Source of the DNA: Adineta vaga | Lineage: Eukaryota > Rotifera | Reading direction: 5' to 3' | NCBI GenBank assembly: GCA_021613535.1 | Contig: CP075497.1 | Coordinates: 10,168,001-10,232,000 of the forward strand | Length of the DNA stretch: 64,000 nucleotides | Part shown: positions 50,301-63,400 of the stretch, one piece after another | How the letters are laid out: every line of letters begins with the position of its first letter | Position numbering within the stretch: the first letter of the stretch is position 1 | Notes under the pieces: model-generated | Database searches by the model: none | The model's input: the letters and a program-made list of their open reading frames with translations, nothing else | Told to the model about the DNA's origin: nothing | Program-made: the position numbers and the translations under genes

Positions 50301-53300
50301 AAACAAAACATTCATTGAATATTTGATTTTGTCCTCTTTTTCATCTAGGTCAAACCAGAAAGTGTATCTGATCAAGGAAGTTTAGTTCGTGTATTTTTTC
50401 ATGAAGCAATGCGTGTTTTTCATGATCGTTTAATCAACGATGAAGATAAACAATATTTTCATAATATGCTTGCTGAATTAGCTTCGCGATTATTTGCCAT
50501 TCAAATTGAAGCCACAACATTCGTGAAAAAACCAATTATCTTCGGTGATTTTATGAAAGTAGGTGCACCAAAAAATGAACGTCTCTATGAAGAAATCACA
50601 GACATGAATAAAATTCGCAATGTTCTACAAGATTATCAAGAAGATTACAATTTAACCAATAATAAAAATACTCGTCTAGTCTTTTTCATGGATGCTATTG
50701 AACATATTGCTCGTATTGCTCGTATTATTCGACAAGATCGTGGTAATGCTTTACTAGTTGGTGTAGGTGGCACAGGTAAACAATCGTTAACACGTCTTGC
50801 AAGTCACATTTGTGGTTATAAATGTTTTCAAATTGAATTATCACGTGGTTATAATTATGATAGTTTTCATGAAGATTTGAAAAAATTATATGAACAAGCA
50901 GGACCAAATAATCAAAATACTGTCTTTTTATTTACGGATAATCAAATTGTTGTCGAAGAATTTCTTGAAGATATTAATAATATTCTCAATTCAGGTGAAG
51001 TACCAAATCTATTCGATAAACAAGATGAATACGAAAAGATGATTATCGGATGTCGAGTAAGTTGATCAATGAAATTGAATATTTAAATATTTGTTTTTGT
51101 TTTTGATTTAGCCTGGTGCTAAAGATGCTGGTATACCAGAAAATGATCGTGACGCAATCTATACGTTCTTCATTAATCGTGTTCGAAATAATCTTCATTT
51201 AGTTTTATGTATGTCACCTGTTGGTTCATCATTTCGTACACGTTGTCGTATGTTTCCATCATTGGTTAATTGTTGTACATTGGATTGGTTTTCTGAATGG
51301 CCACGTGAAGCTTTATTATCTGTTGCACATACATCATTTGAAAAATATCCATGGTCTAAAGGTGAAGAATATATGGTAGATGCATTGGCACAAATGAGTG
51401 TAGAAATTCATATGAGTGTATCAGCAAAAGCAAAACAATTGCTATCGGAATTGAGAAGATATTATTATACAACACCAACATCGTATTTAGAATTGATTAA
51501 TTTATATTTAATGATGTTAAATGATAAGAAAAAGTAAGAATGACGATTTTGTTCATGATTTATCACTTGATTGTGTTTTTCTTTTCAGAGAAATTGATGC
51601 GGCACGAGCACGTGTAGAACGTGGTTTGAAAAAATTGGAAGAAACTAATGTTTTAGTTGAAGAAATGCAACTGGAATTAGTAGCATTAGAACCACAATTG
51701 AATAAAAAATCAGAAGAAACAGCTAAATTGATGGAAACATTAGCTATTGATCAAGAAAAAGCTGATGAAGTAACGGCAAAGATTACATTTGTTGATATTT
51801 ATTATGTAATTTAGGTACGTCGTGTAGTCATGGAAGATGAAGCTGTTGCTCGTGTAAAAGCCGAAGAAACTCAAGCAATGAAAGATGATGCTCAACGTGA
51901 TCTTAATCAAGCATTACCAGCTGTTGAAAAAGCAAACGAAGCTATTGGACGTTTGAAAAAAGAATCGATCGGTGAAGTTCGAACATTTACAAAACCACCT
52001 CATATGGTTGAAGTCGTTATGCAAGCTGTTTGTATTATGTTTGAAAAGAAAAAGGTAGGCCGTTTGTCATTATCAGATTCGAATTGAAACTTATATTTCG
52101 GATCTTTTAGGATTGGGCATCAGCGAAACTTTTACTTGGTGATTCTGATTTTCTTAATCAAATTCGTAACTATCCGAAAGATAATATTCCAGAATCAATT
52201 TTACGTGATCTTAAACCATATTTACAAATGCCAAATTTTAATTATAAAGATGTTCTTCAAACTTCTGTCGCATGTGCCAGTCTTGCCGAATGGGTTATTG
52301 CCATGGATATGTATGCAAAGATTTCCAAAGAAGTAGCACCAAAACGTAAACGTGTCGCAGCAGCTGAAGCTGATTTACGTTCTGTTACTGATCAATTGAA
52401 AAAGAAGCAAGCACAATTACAAGAAGTTGAAGTTAAAATTAAAGATCTTCAAGATTCGTATGATCATCAAGTTGCTGAAAAGAAAAAACTTGAAATATCT
52501 ATTATGCAAACACAATCACGATTGAAACGTGCTTCGAAATTAACAACAGCTTTAGCTGATGAACAAATACGTTGGAAAGAAAATATCAATGAATTTATGG
52601 AACAAATGAAAACTGTTACTGGAAATGTTTTCGTTTCATCAGCATGTGTTGCTTATTATGGAGCTTTTCCATCATCATATCGAACGGAAGTATGTACTGT
52701 ATAAATTTCCGTTTCATAGAAATTTTTGAATTCATTTGTAGCTTGTGGATCAATGGGTTACGGGCTGTAAAGAACATAAAATTCCAATCCTAGATAATCC
52801 ATCAATCATTAATGTACTTGCGGATGCATTCTCAATTCGACAATGGGTGACACAAGGTTTACCACGAGATGATTTTAGTACAGAAAATGCTATTCTAGTA
52901 ACCAAAGGTCGTCGATGGCCTCTGTAAGAAATATATAGTTATACAATGGAATTAAATTTTTGCATCGTGTTTTCTTTCTTCTTCTCTATTTAGAATTATC
53001 GATCCACAAGAACAAGCGAATCGTTGGATTAAAAATAAAGAAAAAGATAATCAATTGAAAATAATTAAAATGACCGATGGTCATTTCTTACGTATATTAG
53101 AAAATTGTGTACGTATTGGTATGCCATTATTACTTGAAGATGTCGGTGAAACATTAGATCCAGCATTAGAACCTATTTTACTGAAACAAACATTTATGTC
53201 GGTATGTATTTTATTCATTCTTTTCGGAACATTTTAACAGAATAATAATTGTAGGGTGGTCGATTATTAATTCGTTTGGGTGATTCAGATATTGAATATG

Positions 53301-56300
53301 ATACCAATTTCAAATTTTATATGACTACGAAATTAAGCAATCCACATTATTTACCAGAAATTTGTATTAAAGTAACAATCATCAATTTTAGTGTAACGAA
53401 ACAAGGTTTAGAAGATCAAATTCTAAGGTATGATCGAAATGATAAGATTCATCTGAGAATATTTATTATTTTAGTGATGTTGTTCGACTTGAACGACCTG
53501 ATCTTGATGAAGAAATGAATCGTCTTATTATCACCATGAATAATGATCGAAATCAATTGAAAGCAATTGAAGATAAAATCTTGAAAATGTTATTTGAAAG
53601 TGAAGGAAATATTCTCGATAATGAAGAATTAGTTAATTCATTGAATGATTCAAAAGTATAAAACATATAAATCTGATCGATCTTTTCTAAGTCTATCTGA
53701 TGTTTTCTAGGTAACATCATCAGCTATTAAACGACGTCTTGAAGAAACATTAAAAACTGAAGCAAATATATCTGCTGCGCGTGAAAAATATCGTCGAGCT
53801 GCAACACGTGGTTCATTATTATATTTCGTCGTTGCTGATTTAGGTTTAATCGATCCTATGTATCAATTTTCTCTTCGTTATTTTACACAATTATTCAATA
53901 CAACTATTGAAAATAGTACTAAGAGTGAAGATCTTACTCAACGTTTACAAACTATTCTTGAGAGTACAACAGAAAATATCTATACAAATGTTTCTCGGTA
54001 AGAAAATCTGATTGGAATGTTTTCTATTTTATTCTTTATTTTCGTTTTAGTGGTTTATTCGAGAAAGATAAGTTGGTCTTTAGTTTCCTTCTCTGTGCAG
54101 AAATATTAAAATTAGAAGGTGTTATCAATGAAGTCGAATGGAACTTTTTACTTCGTGGTGGTTTAATAACTGAACAAGTAAAATCAAGTTCTTTTTCTTC
54201 ATTAACAAATTTCTTTCATCCTATTCTTTTCCATTACATAGAAACGACCACCAAAACCAAATCATGATTGGTTAATAATCGAACATTGGAATCAAGCATT
54301 AGCATTAGCTGATATTTCTGAAACATTTAAACATTTACCACGAGATATCGAAGAATATCAACAACCAATTTATGCTGACATCAATGCCGATTTACGTATT
54401 GTAATTAATAGTCAAGATATGACGACGAAAGTTCCTAGTGAATGGAATACAAAATTGTCTGATTTTCAAAAATTATTATTCGTCAAAGCATTTGCACCTT
54501 ATTCACTTGTACAGTCTATAACGTATTTTGTTGCACAACAATTAGGCAAAAAATTTGTTGAAAGTCCATCAGTTGAATTACCTATACTCTATCAAGACAT
54601 GTCAAATCGTACACCATTAGTATTTATTTTAAGTACGGGTTCAGATCCAATGTCAAGTTTTACACGATTTGCTGCAGAAATGAATATGACAAATAGGTTT
54701 GTTTATTTATATAACGTGAAGAGAAAAGAAAATCGTTCAATGAATTGTATTGCTTTTTAGTTATAAAGCCATTTCACTTGGTCAAGGTCAAGGTCCTGTT
54801 GCTGAAGACATGATTACAAAATCTGTTGCTGCTGGTGAATGGGTTTTCTTACAAAATTGTCATTTAGCTGCCAGTTGGATGATAAACATGGAATCAATCA
54901 TTAAAAATATCAATGAAGGTATTACTCCATGCCATACAAATTTCCGTCTATATCTCAGTTCGATGCCTGCAACAACCTTTCCTGTTAGTGTACTACAAAA
55001 TAGTGTTAAAGTTACAAGTGAACCACCAAAAGGTATTCGTGCCAATATGAAACGTGCGTTTATTGATCTTACACCGACCTTTTTTGAAACACATCGTAAG
55101 ACTTTTATTTTGTCTGGTTGATTTTCATTGATTTTAAATGAACTTATTTAGGTCTGGAAATGGATTGGAAAAAAATTGTTTTTGGTATTTGCTTCTTTCA
55201 TGCTAGTTTGCTCGAAAGAAAGAAATTTGGTCCATTAGGTTTTAATATTCGTTATGAATTTAATGATGTAAGTAATTTAACTAAATACATTCGATCAGAA
55301 GAATAACAAAGAAAATTTATTATTTATCTTCTAGAGTGATCGTGATTGTGCTCTATTAAATTTCGATATGTTCTGTAAGGATGGAGCTATTCCATGGGAT
55401 GCATTAATTTATATTACTGGTAAGATTTGTTTTTGTTTAAATATATGTAATCGATTTTTATTAAAGGCGAAATTACCTATGGTGGTCGTGTAACTGATTT
55501 CTGGGATCAACGTTGTTTACGTACAATTCTACGACGATTCTTTTCACCATCAACTTTAGAATCTGGTTATAAATATTCTCCATCAGGCATCTACTATTGT
55601 CCCGAAGAACAATTTCTTCAACAATATCGCGATTACATTGAAGAATTACCAATTACGGATAATCCAGAAATCTTTGGCATGAATTCTAATGCCAATATTA
55701 CATTTCAAGTAAAGAACAAGATTTCATTATATTGAACAGTTGATTGATTGTGGGTTTTTTTTAAATTTTAGACTCAAGAATCTAATTATCTTGTGAATAC
55801 AATTATTGATATTCAACCACGTGTATCATCAGGTGGTGCTGGCAAATCGAATGATGAAATTGTTTATGAATTAGCTGAAACAATTTTAGCTAAATTACCT
55901 GAAAAATTAGATATTGAAAAAGCTCCACGTTCATTATTTGAACCTGATTCAAAAGATCGATTGAATTCTCTAACAACTGTTCTTCAACAAGAAGTCGATC
56001 GATATAATCGTCTTTTGAATATTATTAAATTATCACTTGCAAATCAAATGAAAGCAATCAAAGGTCTCGTTGTTATGGACGAAACTTTAGAAAAAAGTAA
56101 GAGAAATCTTTTCTTGTTGTCTGTTTTCTATAGAAAAAAAAATGATCCTATTTAGTGTATACGGCATTTTTGAATAATCAAGTACCTTCAATTTGGACAG
56201 ATGCAGCATATCCATCATTGAAATCTCTAGCATCATGGATTAAAGATCTTTTATTACGTTGTGATTTTACTTCTGTAAGAATTTCTCTTTAAAACATTTT

Positions 56301-56950
56301 GTCAAGATAATCATTTTGATTTTTGAAAAAAATTTAGCTTTGGATTCTTCATGGTTTACCGAAATCATTTTGGTTACCAGGTTTATTCTTTCCTCAAGGT
56401 TTTCTTACAGGTGTTCTACAAGTTCATGCTCGTAAATATGATTTACCCATTGATGAACTCAGCTTTCATTTCACTATCCTACCATTCGAACGTGATCAAG
56501 TTACGTACAATGAACAAGCTAAACGTATGGAATATGGAAAGAAACTTGAAGTCGATGAACAAGTAAGTTTCTCATTCAAACGATCAGTTTTTTCATTTCT
56601 TTTCCTACTATTTTGTTTTTTAGTTACCACAAATAAAAGATGGTGTTATTCTTCACGGTCTCTATATGGAAGCATTCCGTTGGGATTCCGAACGAAAACA
56701 GATATCTGATGCCATTCGTGGAGAAATGATAGCCTCATTACCTATGTTACATATGGAGCCTCGACAGAATTACGTTGTTGATCCAACAAATTATATCTCT
56801 CCATTATATAAGACTGCTGCAAGAGCTGGTGTTCTATCTACGACAGGTCATTCAACAAATTTCGTCGTCACAGTAAATTTACCAACTGATAAACCACAAG
56901 ATTATTGGATATCCATGGGTAGTGCATTACTTTGCCAAATGAGTGACTGA
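41389..56950 (+). CDS. DNAH6: DNAH6-like axonemal dynein heavy chain (complete; three frame lesions)
   Basis: Inner-arm, single-headed ciliary motor heavy chain; about 55 exons, about 4,050 residues (family about 4,150). Order: disordered Pro-rich start ([11 protein letters not shown], 41389-41745), tail, DHC_N2/linker (44.3-46.5 kb; [14 protein letters not shown]), AAA1 (Walker [13 protein letters not shown] at about 47.15 kb; CFDEFNRI), AAA2 (GPTLGGKTT, 48.33 kb), AAA3 (GETGVGKT, 49.6 kb), AAA4 (GVGGTGKQS, 50.77 kb), stalk and microtubule-binding domain (51.6-52.65 kb), AAA5-AAA6, and a C-terminus ending [13 protein letters not shown] traced nearly every exon; splice sites and phases agree except for an extra A at 41880-41883, an in-frame TAG at 46422-46424 and a missing base at 47453-47460. 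DNAH6 versus the related DNAH14 or DNAH1 is judged from AAA4/stalk wording. Confidence 0.9.
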
Positions 56951-57255
56951 TAAACATAGAAATTCGTTTCTCTTCTTTCGTGTTAAGATCGAGTGATTAC
57001 TTGATGTATTTTGTTTTTGTTTTTGTATACACACAAGTAACATCATATAGTGATCACTGATAAATATATTTTTTATTCTCTTCATTGAAAAAAATAAAAC
57101 TAATAATCAAAATCAAGTAACTCAATTTCAATGATAAGATTTGTTTTGTTATTCGATCCGTTTCCCAATATATTGATAAAACAAAAAAGAAGAAAGAAAG
57201 ATGTACGATTGATGAAAAAATAAACATTCGATTGAAATAATACTTAGTGATAACT

Positions 57256-57267
57256 ATGCAGATCGAA
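57256..57267 (+). other. 12-nt initiator exon of the SLC22 gene
   Basis: ATG plus three codons followed directly by GTAAGG. The next acceptor (TTTTTTTCAATAG, ending 57317) joins in frame to ESEPLSSDEE. No other in-frame ATG near the next exon start offers a better beginning, which is why this tiny exon is chosen. Confidence 0.6.
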
Positions 57268-59097
57268 GTAAGGACATCGATTTTTGTTTAAATATTGATT
57301 TGCCTTTTTTTCAATAGGAAAGTGAACCATTATCTTCTGATGAAGAAAATACATTAAAAAGCATCACTCTTGAACATGTTATACATGAATGTGGATCATT
57401 TCATCGTTATCAATATATTCATTTTTTCTTTTTAAGTCTTTTTCCAATAGCATCAGGAATCGTGAATTTCTATTATGTTTTCGGTGCAGCAGAAAACATT
57501 TATGAATGTCAAATCCCGAATGAAATGAAGAGAAATTTTCATGTTGATATATTACCATCACAATGTTCGTATATCATCAAAAATGATCAGAATATAACAA
57601 TCAGAATGAATTCATGTACGAAATGGAAATATGATCGAAGTGTATTCGGAGAAACATTTACTAGTGAAGCAGATTTCATCTGTGAACGTAGTATTCATCG
57701 TTCATTTTTAGCTACGATGTTACAAATGGGTGCTATGATGATTTTTTTTACTGGTCAAATAATAGATATGATTGGACGTCGTCGTTCATTTCATTTATTA
57801 GTTGGTATGTTATTAATAACATCTATAATTACTCAATCGCTATTACAATTTGTACCGATGTCAACTAATCAGAAGTAAGAATTTTTGTTGAATAGAACGA
57901 ATGGAATATTCGTATAAGAGTTTGTCTATCCTACGTAGTAAGAAACTCGAAGAGATGAACGAATGTTGATTTTCACCTACAAATTTTCCTAAAAATATAC
58001 GTTTGTTTGCTTTTACTAGATTTGCTTTGCTTCTTATCAATCAATTTGTATCTGGAATTGATACATTTATGGTTTCGTTTCTTCTTTTGATGGAAATTAC
58101 TACATCAGCTTATGCTACATTCGTAGGAAACTTAGCACTTGTGGCTTTTGCAATCGGTGAAATTGTCATCACTGGTATGGCTTATATTTGTCGGCATTGG
58201 CTTCTATTAAAATGGGTTATAACATTATATGTACTTGCACTCATTCCTTATCTAATTTATGTACCTGAATCACCTCATTGGTTACTAACAAAGCATCGTT
58301 ATGATGAATTAGAAAAAACTTTACGTCAAATAGCACAATGTAATCAACGACCAGAATCGAGATGGTTACCATTTTATCGATATGTAATTAAAAATCATCA
58401 AGAACAAAAAGATGTAAATCGAAAAAATAAGATAACATTATCATTTTTCGCTAGATTATATCGATTTTTAACACATGTACCAACAATGAGTAGATTAATT
58501 ATAACGGGTTATATTGGTTTTGTAACATTACTTCTCTATTATAAAATTTCTTATAATCTCGGAGCAATGGAAGAAATTGATCCTTATTTGAATATCATTA
58601 TTGGTGCTGTCGTTGAAGTTCTTGGTTATATTGCACCAAGTCTTTGCATGATACGATATGGACGAAAACCTGCATTCATACTATTTCTTATACCCACTGC
58701 TCTCTATCTATTAATAACACCATTAACAATCCATCAACATCGTTATGTTATTGTTCTTATTGCTCAATTAGGAAAATTTGCAATTAGTGCAGTAACTTGT
58801 GTTGTATATATATTTGTCCCCGAATTATTTCCTACCTCGATTCGTGGTACAGGTATGGGATTTTTTATTTTACTCAGTCGTATTGGCTCAACAATAGCAC
58901 CTATGATTGATGCAAAGATTCGTCACAATCATCTATTAGTTACTTATATGTATTATATATATGCTATCTTAACTTTTATTTGTATTTTACTTACATTATT
59001 ATTACCCGAAACGCGAAATGTTCCATTAGCTGATAAAATAGATTATACTCGGAAGAAAACTCAAAAGACATCATTCAATACACAATCAATATCGTAG
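57256..59097 (+). CDS. SLC22-type organic ion transporter (548 aa)
   Basis: Three exons: a 12-nt first exon (57256-57267, MQIE), 57318-57874 and 58020-59097, total 549 codons with consistent phases. Major facilitator fold: TM1 followed by a large Cys-containing extracellular loop (CTKWKYD), TM2, the loop motif IDMIGRRRSFH, and the second half with VPESPHWLLTKHRYDE, IRYGRKPAF, PELFPTSIRGTGMGF and a C-terminal LLPETRNVPL. These are SLC22 (OCT/OAT) signatures. Plasma-membrane uniport or exchange of organic cations, carnitine or organic anions is typical of the family; the substrate is not readable. Starts 306 bp after the dynein stop on the same strand. Confidence 0.9.
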
Positions 59098-60415
59098 CCA
59101 TATAGACTATAATGATTATGGAATAATTAATAAGATATATTCAAGAAAACAAAGAGAAAAAAGGCACCTTCTATTTCTTCGTCTATATTGTTCTTTCTAT
59201 AAATATACGAAAGAATGAGCAAATAGTTTTAACTTATTATTTTGTCTCTCTAACACACAATTAGCAAAGCATTCCGTTTCCGTTTGGTTCAGAAGATAAA
59301 CATAGTTGTGCGTGATAGAAGAAAACGCGAACTATCGAAGTAAAACAGTGGCCGACGATATCGGTTTAACTTTTTATCTAACATGCAATCTGTTTTCTTG
59401 ATAAATGGTGTGACAAAGAAAATCGAGTTGTAGTTCAATAGTCGTTCCAGACAATAAGTTCTATCTTCATTTTTGACAGCATCATCAATGAACATGAGGA
59501 AAATATGAGATGATCATTTGTTTGCTTAATTGTCAATGCTGATTTTCTCTATCTCTGTCTCTTTGTTGGCATCTTTATATTCTTCGTATTGAGTTAATAA
59601 TCATACATGGAAATTATCCAGAAGACCGACATAGAAGAAAAAAACGGAACACTTCGTGTCATTTCTGTTCATTTGCATTTGACACGGCACTTCCTATGAT
59701 TTCTTTTATCAGTAAAGAGAAAACACAAAGGATTAGAAAAATCAGTCTGATTCTTGATGAATTCAGTTCTGTTTCATCATGTACATCAGCATTCAACTTC
59801 TCACAATATATTTTTCTTTTTAGTTTCGATTATCAAAATTTATTACATCAATCGTTCTTCTTTTTACGATTATTTCAAATACTAGTGATTATCACATTGA
59901 TATCAATAAAATTTGGTAAGTGTCATAATCATAAAGTCAAACTCTCAGATATATATATATCAATCAATAGATGTCACTAAAATCATCGATTAGAGAATAA
60001 ATATTTTCTAAATAATTGTTCTTTATTAAGTTATTTAAATTTTGAAAATTGATATATTTTGCTCAAATATCAAATGAATGAATGAATCAGTTCAACCAAT
60101 CAGAAATTCCTTAGAAATGAGTAATGCTTTTTTTTCGTTCGTTCTTTATTGTTCTTTCGTTTATTCGAGATTTTTGAGTTTTGCTGTTTTACTACTCACG
60201 AGACCTTACACAATAGAGTTCATAATAAACAAGGGTGATTAGTCAACCAGATTAATTTTCTTTCATATGAGTTTTCTTTACATTTGTCAAATTAAAAAAA
60301 AAACGTTATTTATCGTCTCTAAAAGACGACCGGAAACAAAATGACGTTCAAAGTAAGAACTCTTTGAATTGAAATAAATTGTGCATATTTTTATTATTAT
60401 TTTTGAATAGATGTT
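59098..60415. other. Intergenic, upstream of the ClC gene
   Basis: AT-rich spacer. Short open frames (59289-59495 on -, 59696-59980 on +) have no supporting features. Near 60341 ATGACGTTCAAA followed by GTAAGA looks like a 5' UTR exon whose small upstream ORF stops just past the junction into the ClC coding exon. Confidence 0.4.
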
Positions 60416-63400
60416 ATGAACGAAAAGAAACGTCTTTTGGTCAAGTTTAACATGAACAAAGAATACAATACTGTACGGACAACGTCCAGTAAGTGATGTT
60501 GATTTTGTTTATTTATATGAAAGAATAATTGAAATTGGACATGATTAGTCGAAAACAATAGAGACAGTCATTCTATCGTTCTACTTTTTTTTCTTCTTAG
60601 GTTCCGAAGAAGCAGGTAAAGAGAAAATGCTCGTAGAAAAATGCAGTTAAATCCTTGTTTTCTTTTATTCAATAATCTAATTAACAAATACGCATGCAAA
60701 CTTCATGTTAGCACGGGAAAGAAAAGCCTTATTGCTCAATATTTTTAGATAAATTTTTCTCTTGCCTATAATCATGTTCGTTACAGATGAACAATCATTC
60801 CTTCCTGTTAATCCATTCGCTGAACCTGCAACAACAATGACCTCTGGGAATATAACTCATCATGTGACTGATGATGATATGATTGATATAGATTTTCAAA
60901 ATTCAAATAACGGTCGATTAAATAGTAAGTTTATTTTCAAAAACAAAAATTCAATTCAAAGTTGGAATATCAATATTTAGATGGTGTTATGAATGTCGAT
61001 TTAGTTAATACACATTATGATGATTTTCAAACGATCGATTGGCTGAAAGATTTAATGCGTGATCGTTTTCGTCATCGGTTATTACGTTCTAAAACACATC
61101 AATCTTTGTTAAATAAAATTTTAATGTATCATGATGCTTGGTCTGGTTGGTTATGTGTATTACTTGTTGGATTAAGTGCTGGTGTTATTGCTGCAGTTAT
61201 TGATATTGGAACAAATTGGATATCTCATTTAAAACATGGAATATGTCTCAATGCATTTTGGCTCAATAGAGAACAATGTTGTATGTATTGATATTGAGAT
61301 ATTTTGTATTAAAAGATTAAAGGTTATGATGACAGTAGAAAGCTTCATATATACGACCTTGTACTATTTTGTTATTGATATTTGTTTTCATGATTATTGT
61401 AACTTCTATATTCTTGTTAATATTTTCGGTATTTCTAACTATCAATTGTTTTGCTATATGCTACCGTCATAGAGATAGTTAAGTTGTAAAACAACTAACA
61501 AGAAAAAAAAAGTTGAAAAAACTCAGATATTATAATTTTTTTCTTATTTATTAACTAGGTTGGGCTTCTCGAAATTTGCAGTACACTAATGTAAATACAG
61601 AAGAATGTACTGAGGTAAAACTAAATAATACCATTGTTTTTCATTTAATATTCACTTTCTTTCATTTCTAGTGGTTTACTTGGCCACAAGTATTTGGTAC
61701 ATATAAAGCAGGATTTGGTCAATATCTCTTATCATATATTATGTATATATTTTGGTCGACAACATTTGCAACATTCGCTGTTCTGTTAGTAAAAGTATTT
61801 GCTCCCTATGCATGTGGTAGTGGTATTCCAGAAGTAAATTGCAATTTGGATTTTTCACCTTTTTGTTTTCATGTATTCATTTTTGTTCAAATAGATCAAG
61901 ACAATCTTAGGTGGTTTTATTATTCGAGGATATTTGGGTAAATGGACGTTATTAATCAAAAGTATTGGCATGGTTAGTCATCTTTTTTTCTATCTGTATG
62001 AAACAAAAGTTTAGTTTATGCATTAAATTTATTGATATAGATGTGTGCAACAAGTGCCGGTCTTATATTGGGTAAAGAAGGGCCATTTGTTCATATTGCT
62101 TGTTGTTGCGGCAATATATTTTCATATCTATTTCCGAAATATGGTCGAAATGAAGCGAAAAAACGAGAAATTCTATCAGCAGCTGCAGCGGCTGGTGTTT
62201 CCGTTGCATTTGGTGCGCCTATTGGTAAGAGAGATCTTCTTTTTTTGTTATGAAATAGTCACATCTCGTTCTTTTCCTTAATTTTATTCATTCAGGTGGT
62301 GTTCTATTCAGTTTAGAAGAAGTTTCCTATTATTTCCCATATAAGACATTATGGCGTTCATTCTTTTGTGCTATGGTTGGCGCACTTGTTGTTCGATCAA
62401 TTAATCCATACGGAAATGGACATGATATTCAATTTAGTATCGATTATTCTGTACCATGGGCATCGTTTGAATTGCTTCCGTTTATTCTATTAGGCATTCT
62501 AGGGGTAAAATAACATGAAATACAAGAAGGATTTTCTTTATTTTATTCTATATATAGGGTTTATGGGGAGCTTTCTTCATCAAAACAAATATTTGGTGGT
62601 GTCGTTTTCGAAAGACTTCTCGACTGGGACAACATACAATACTTGAAGTAAGTTATAAGGAATTTCTTATGAAAAACAGATGTTTCATCGGAAATTCATT
62701 ATTCTGTTACATGTAAGAACATTTTGTTTTATACAAAACAGGTCTTTTGTCAGAGATAATTATATTCCTATCGATTAACTTCAATCGAGAAAAAAAATAC
62801 TATCGGAAATTGAATTTTTTTTGTTTATATTTACTAGGTTGTTGGTTTGGCTTTAATTACTGCATTTATTATTTATCCAAATCCTTACACACGTATGTCG
62901 ATGTCAGAATTAATCAAACGATTAGTTAGTCAGTGTCGTGTAGAAGACATGATTGATCTTTGGTATGAAGAAAAACAAACTAATGAACATTTGATTTTCA
63001 TTTGAAGGATATTTTTCTCTTGTAGTGATTATCCAAGTTCTCAATTTATTAATGGTAAATCAAAAGGATCTGTTGGATTAGCTGGTCCTGGAGTTCATCG
63101 TGCTATATGGCAATTATTTTTTGCTCTTATTGTTCAAGTAGCACTTGTAACATTTACGATTGGTGTTAAAGTTCCATCTGGTTTAATTATTCCATCGATG
63201 TCGATTGGAGCTATCACAGGCCGTATTATTGGTATTATAACTGAACAATTAGCAATACAAAATCCAACATTTGCTCTTTTCAGTCATGATTGTAGTAAAG
63301 GTAAATAAACTGACTTATATCTAAATTGAAAAATGAAATCTTATGAATTTTTGTAGAGGAAAATTGTGTTACACCTGCCTTATATGCCATTGTTGGTGCC

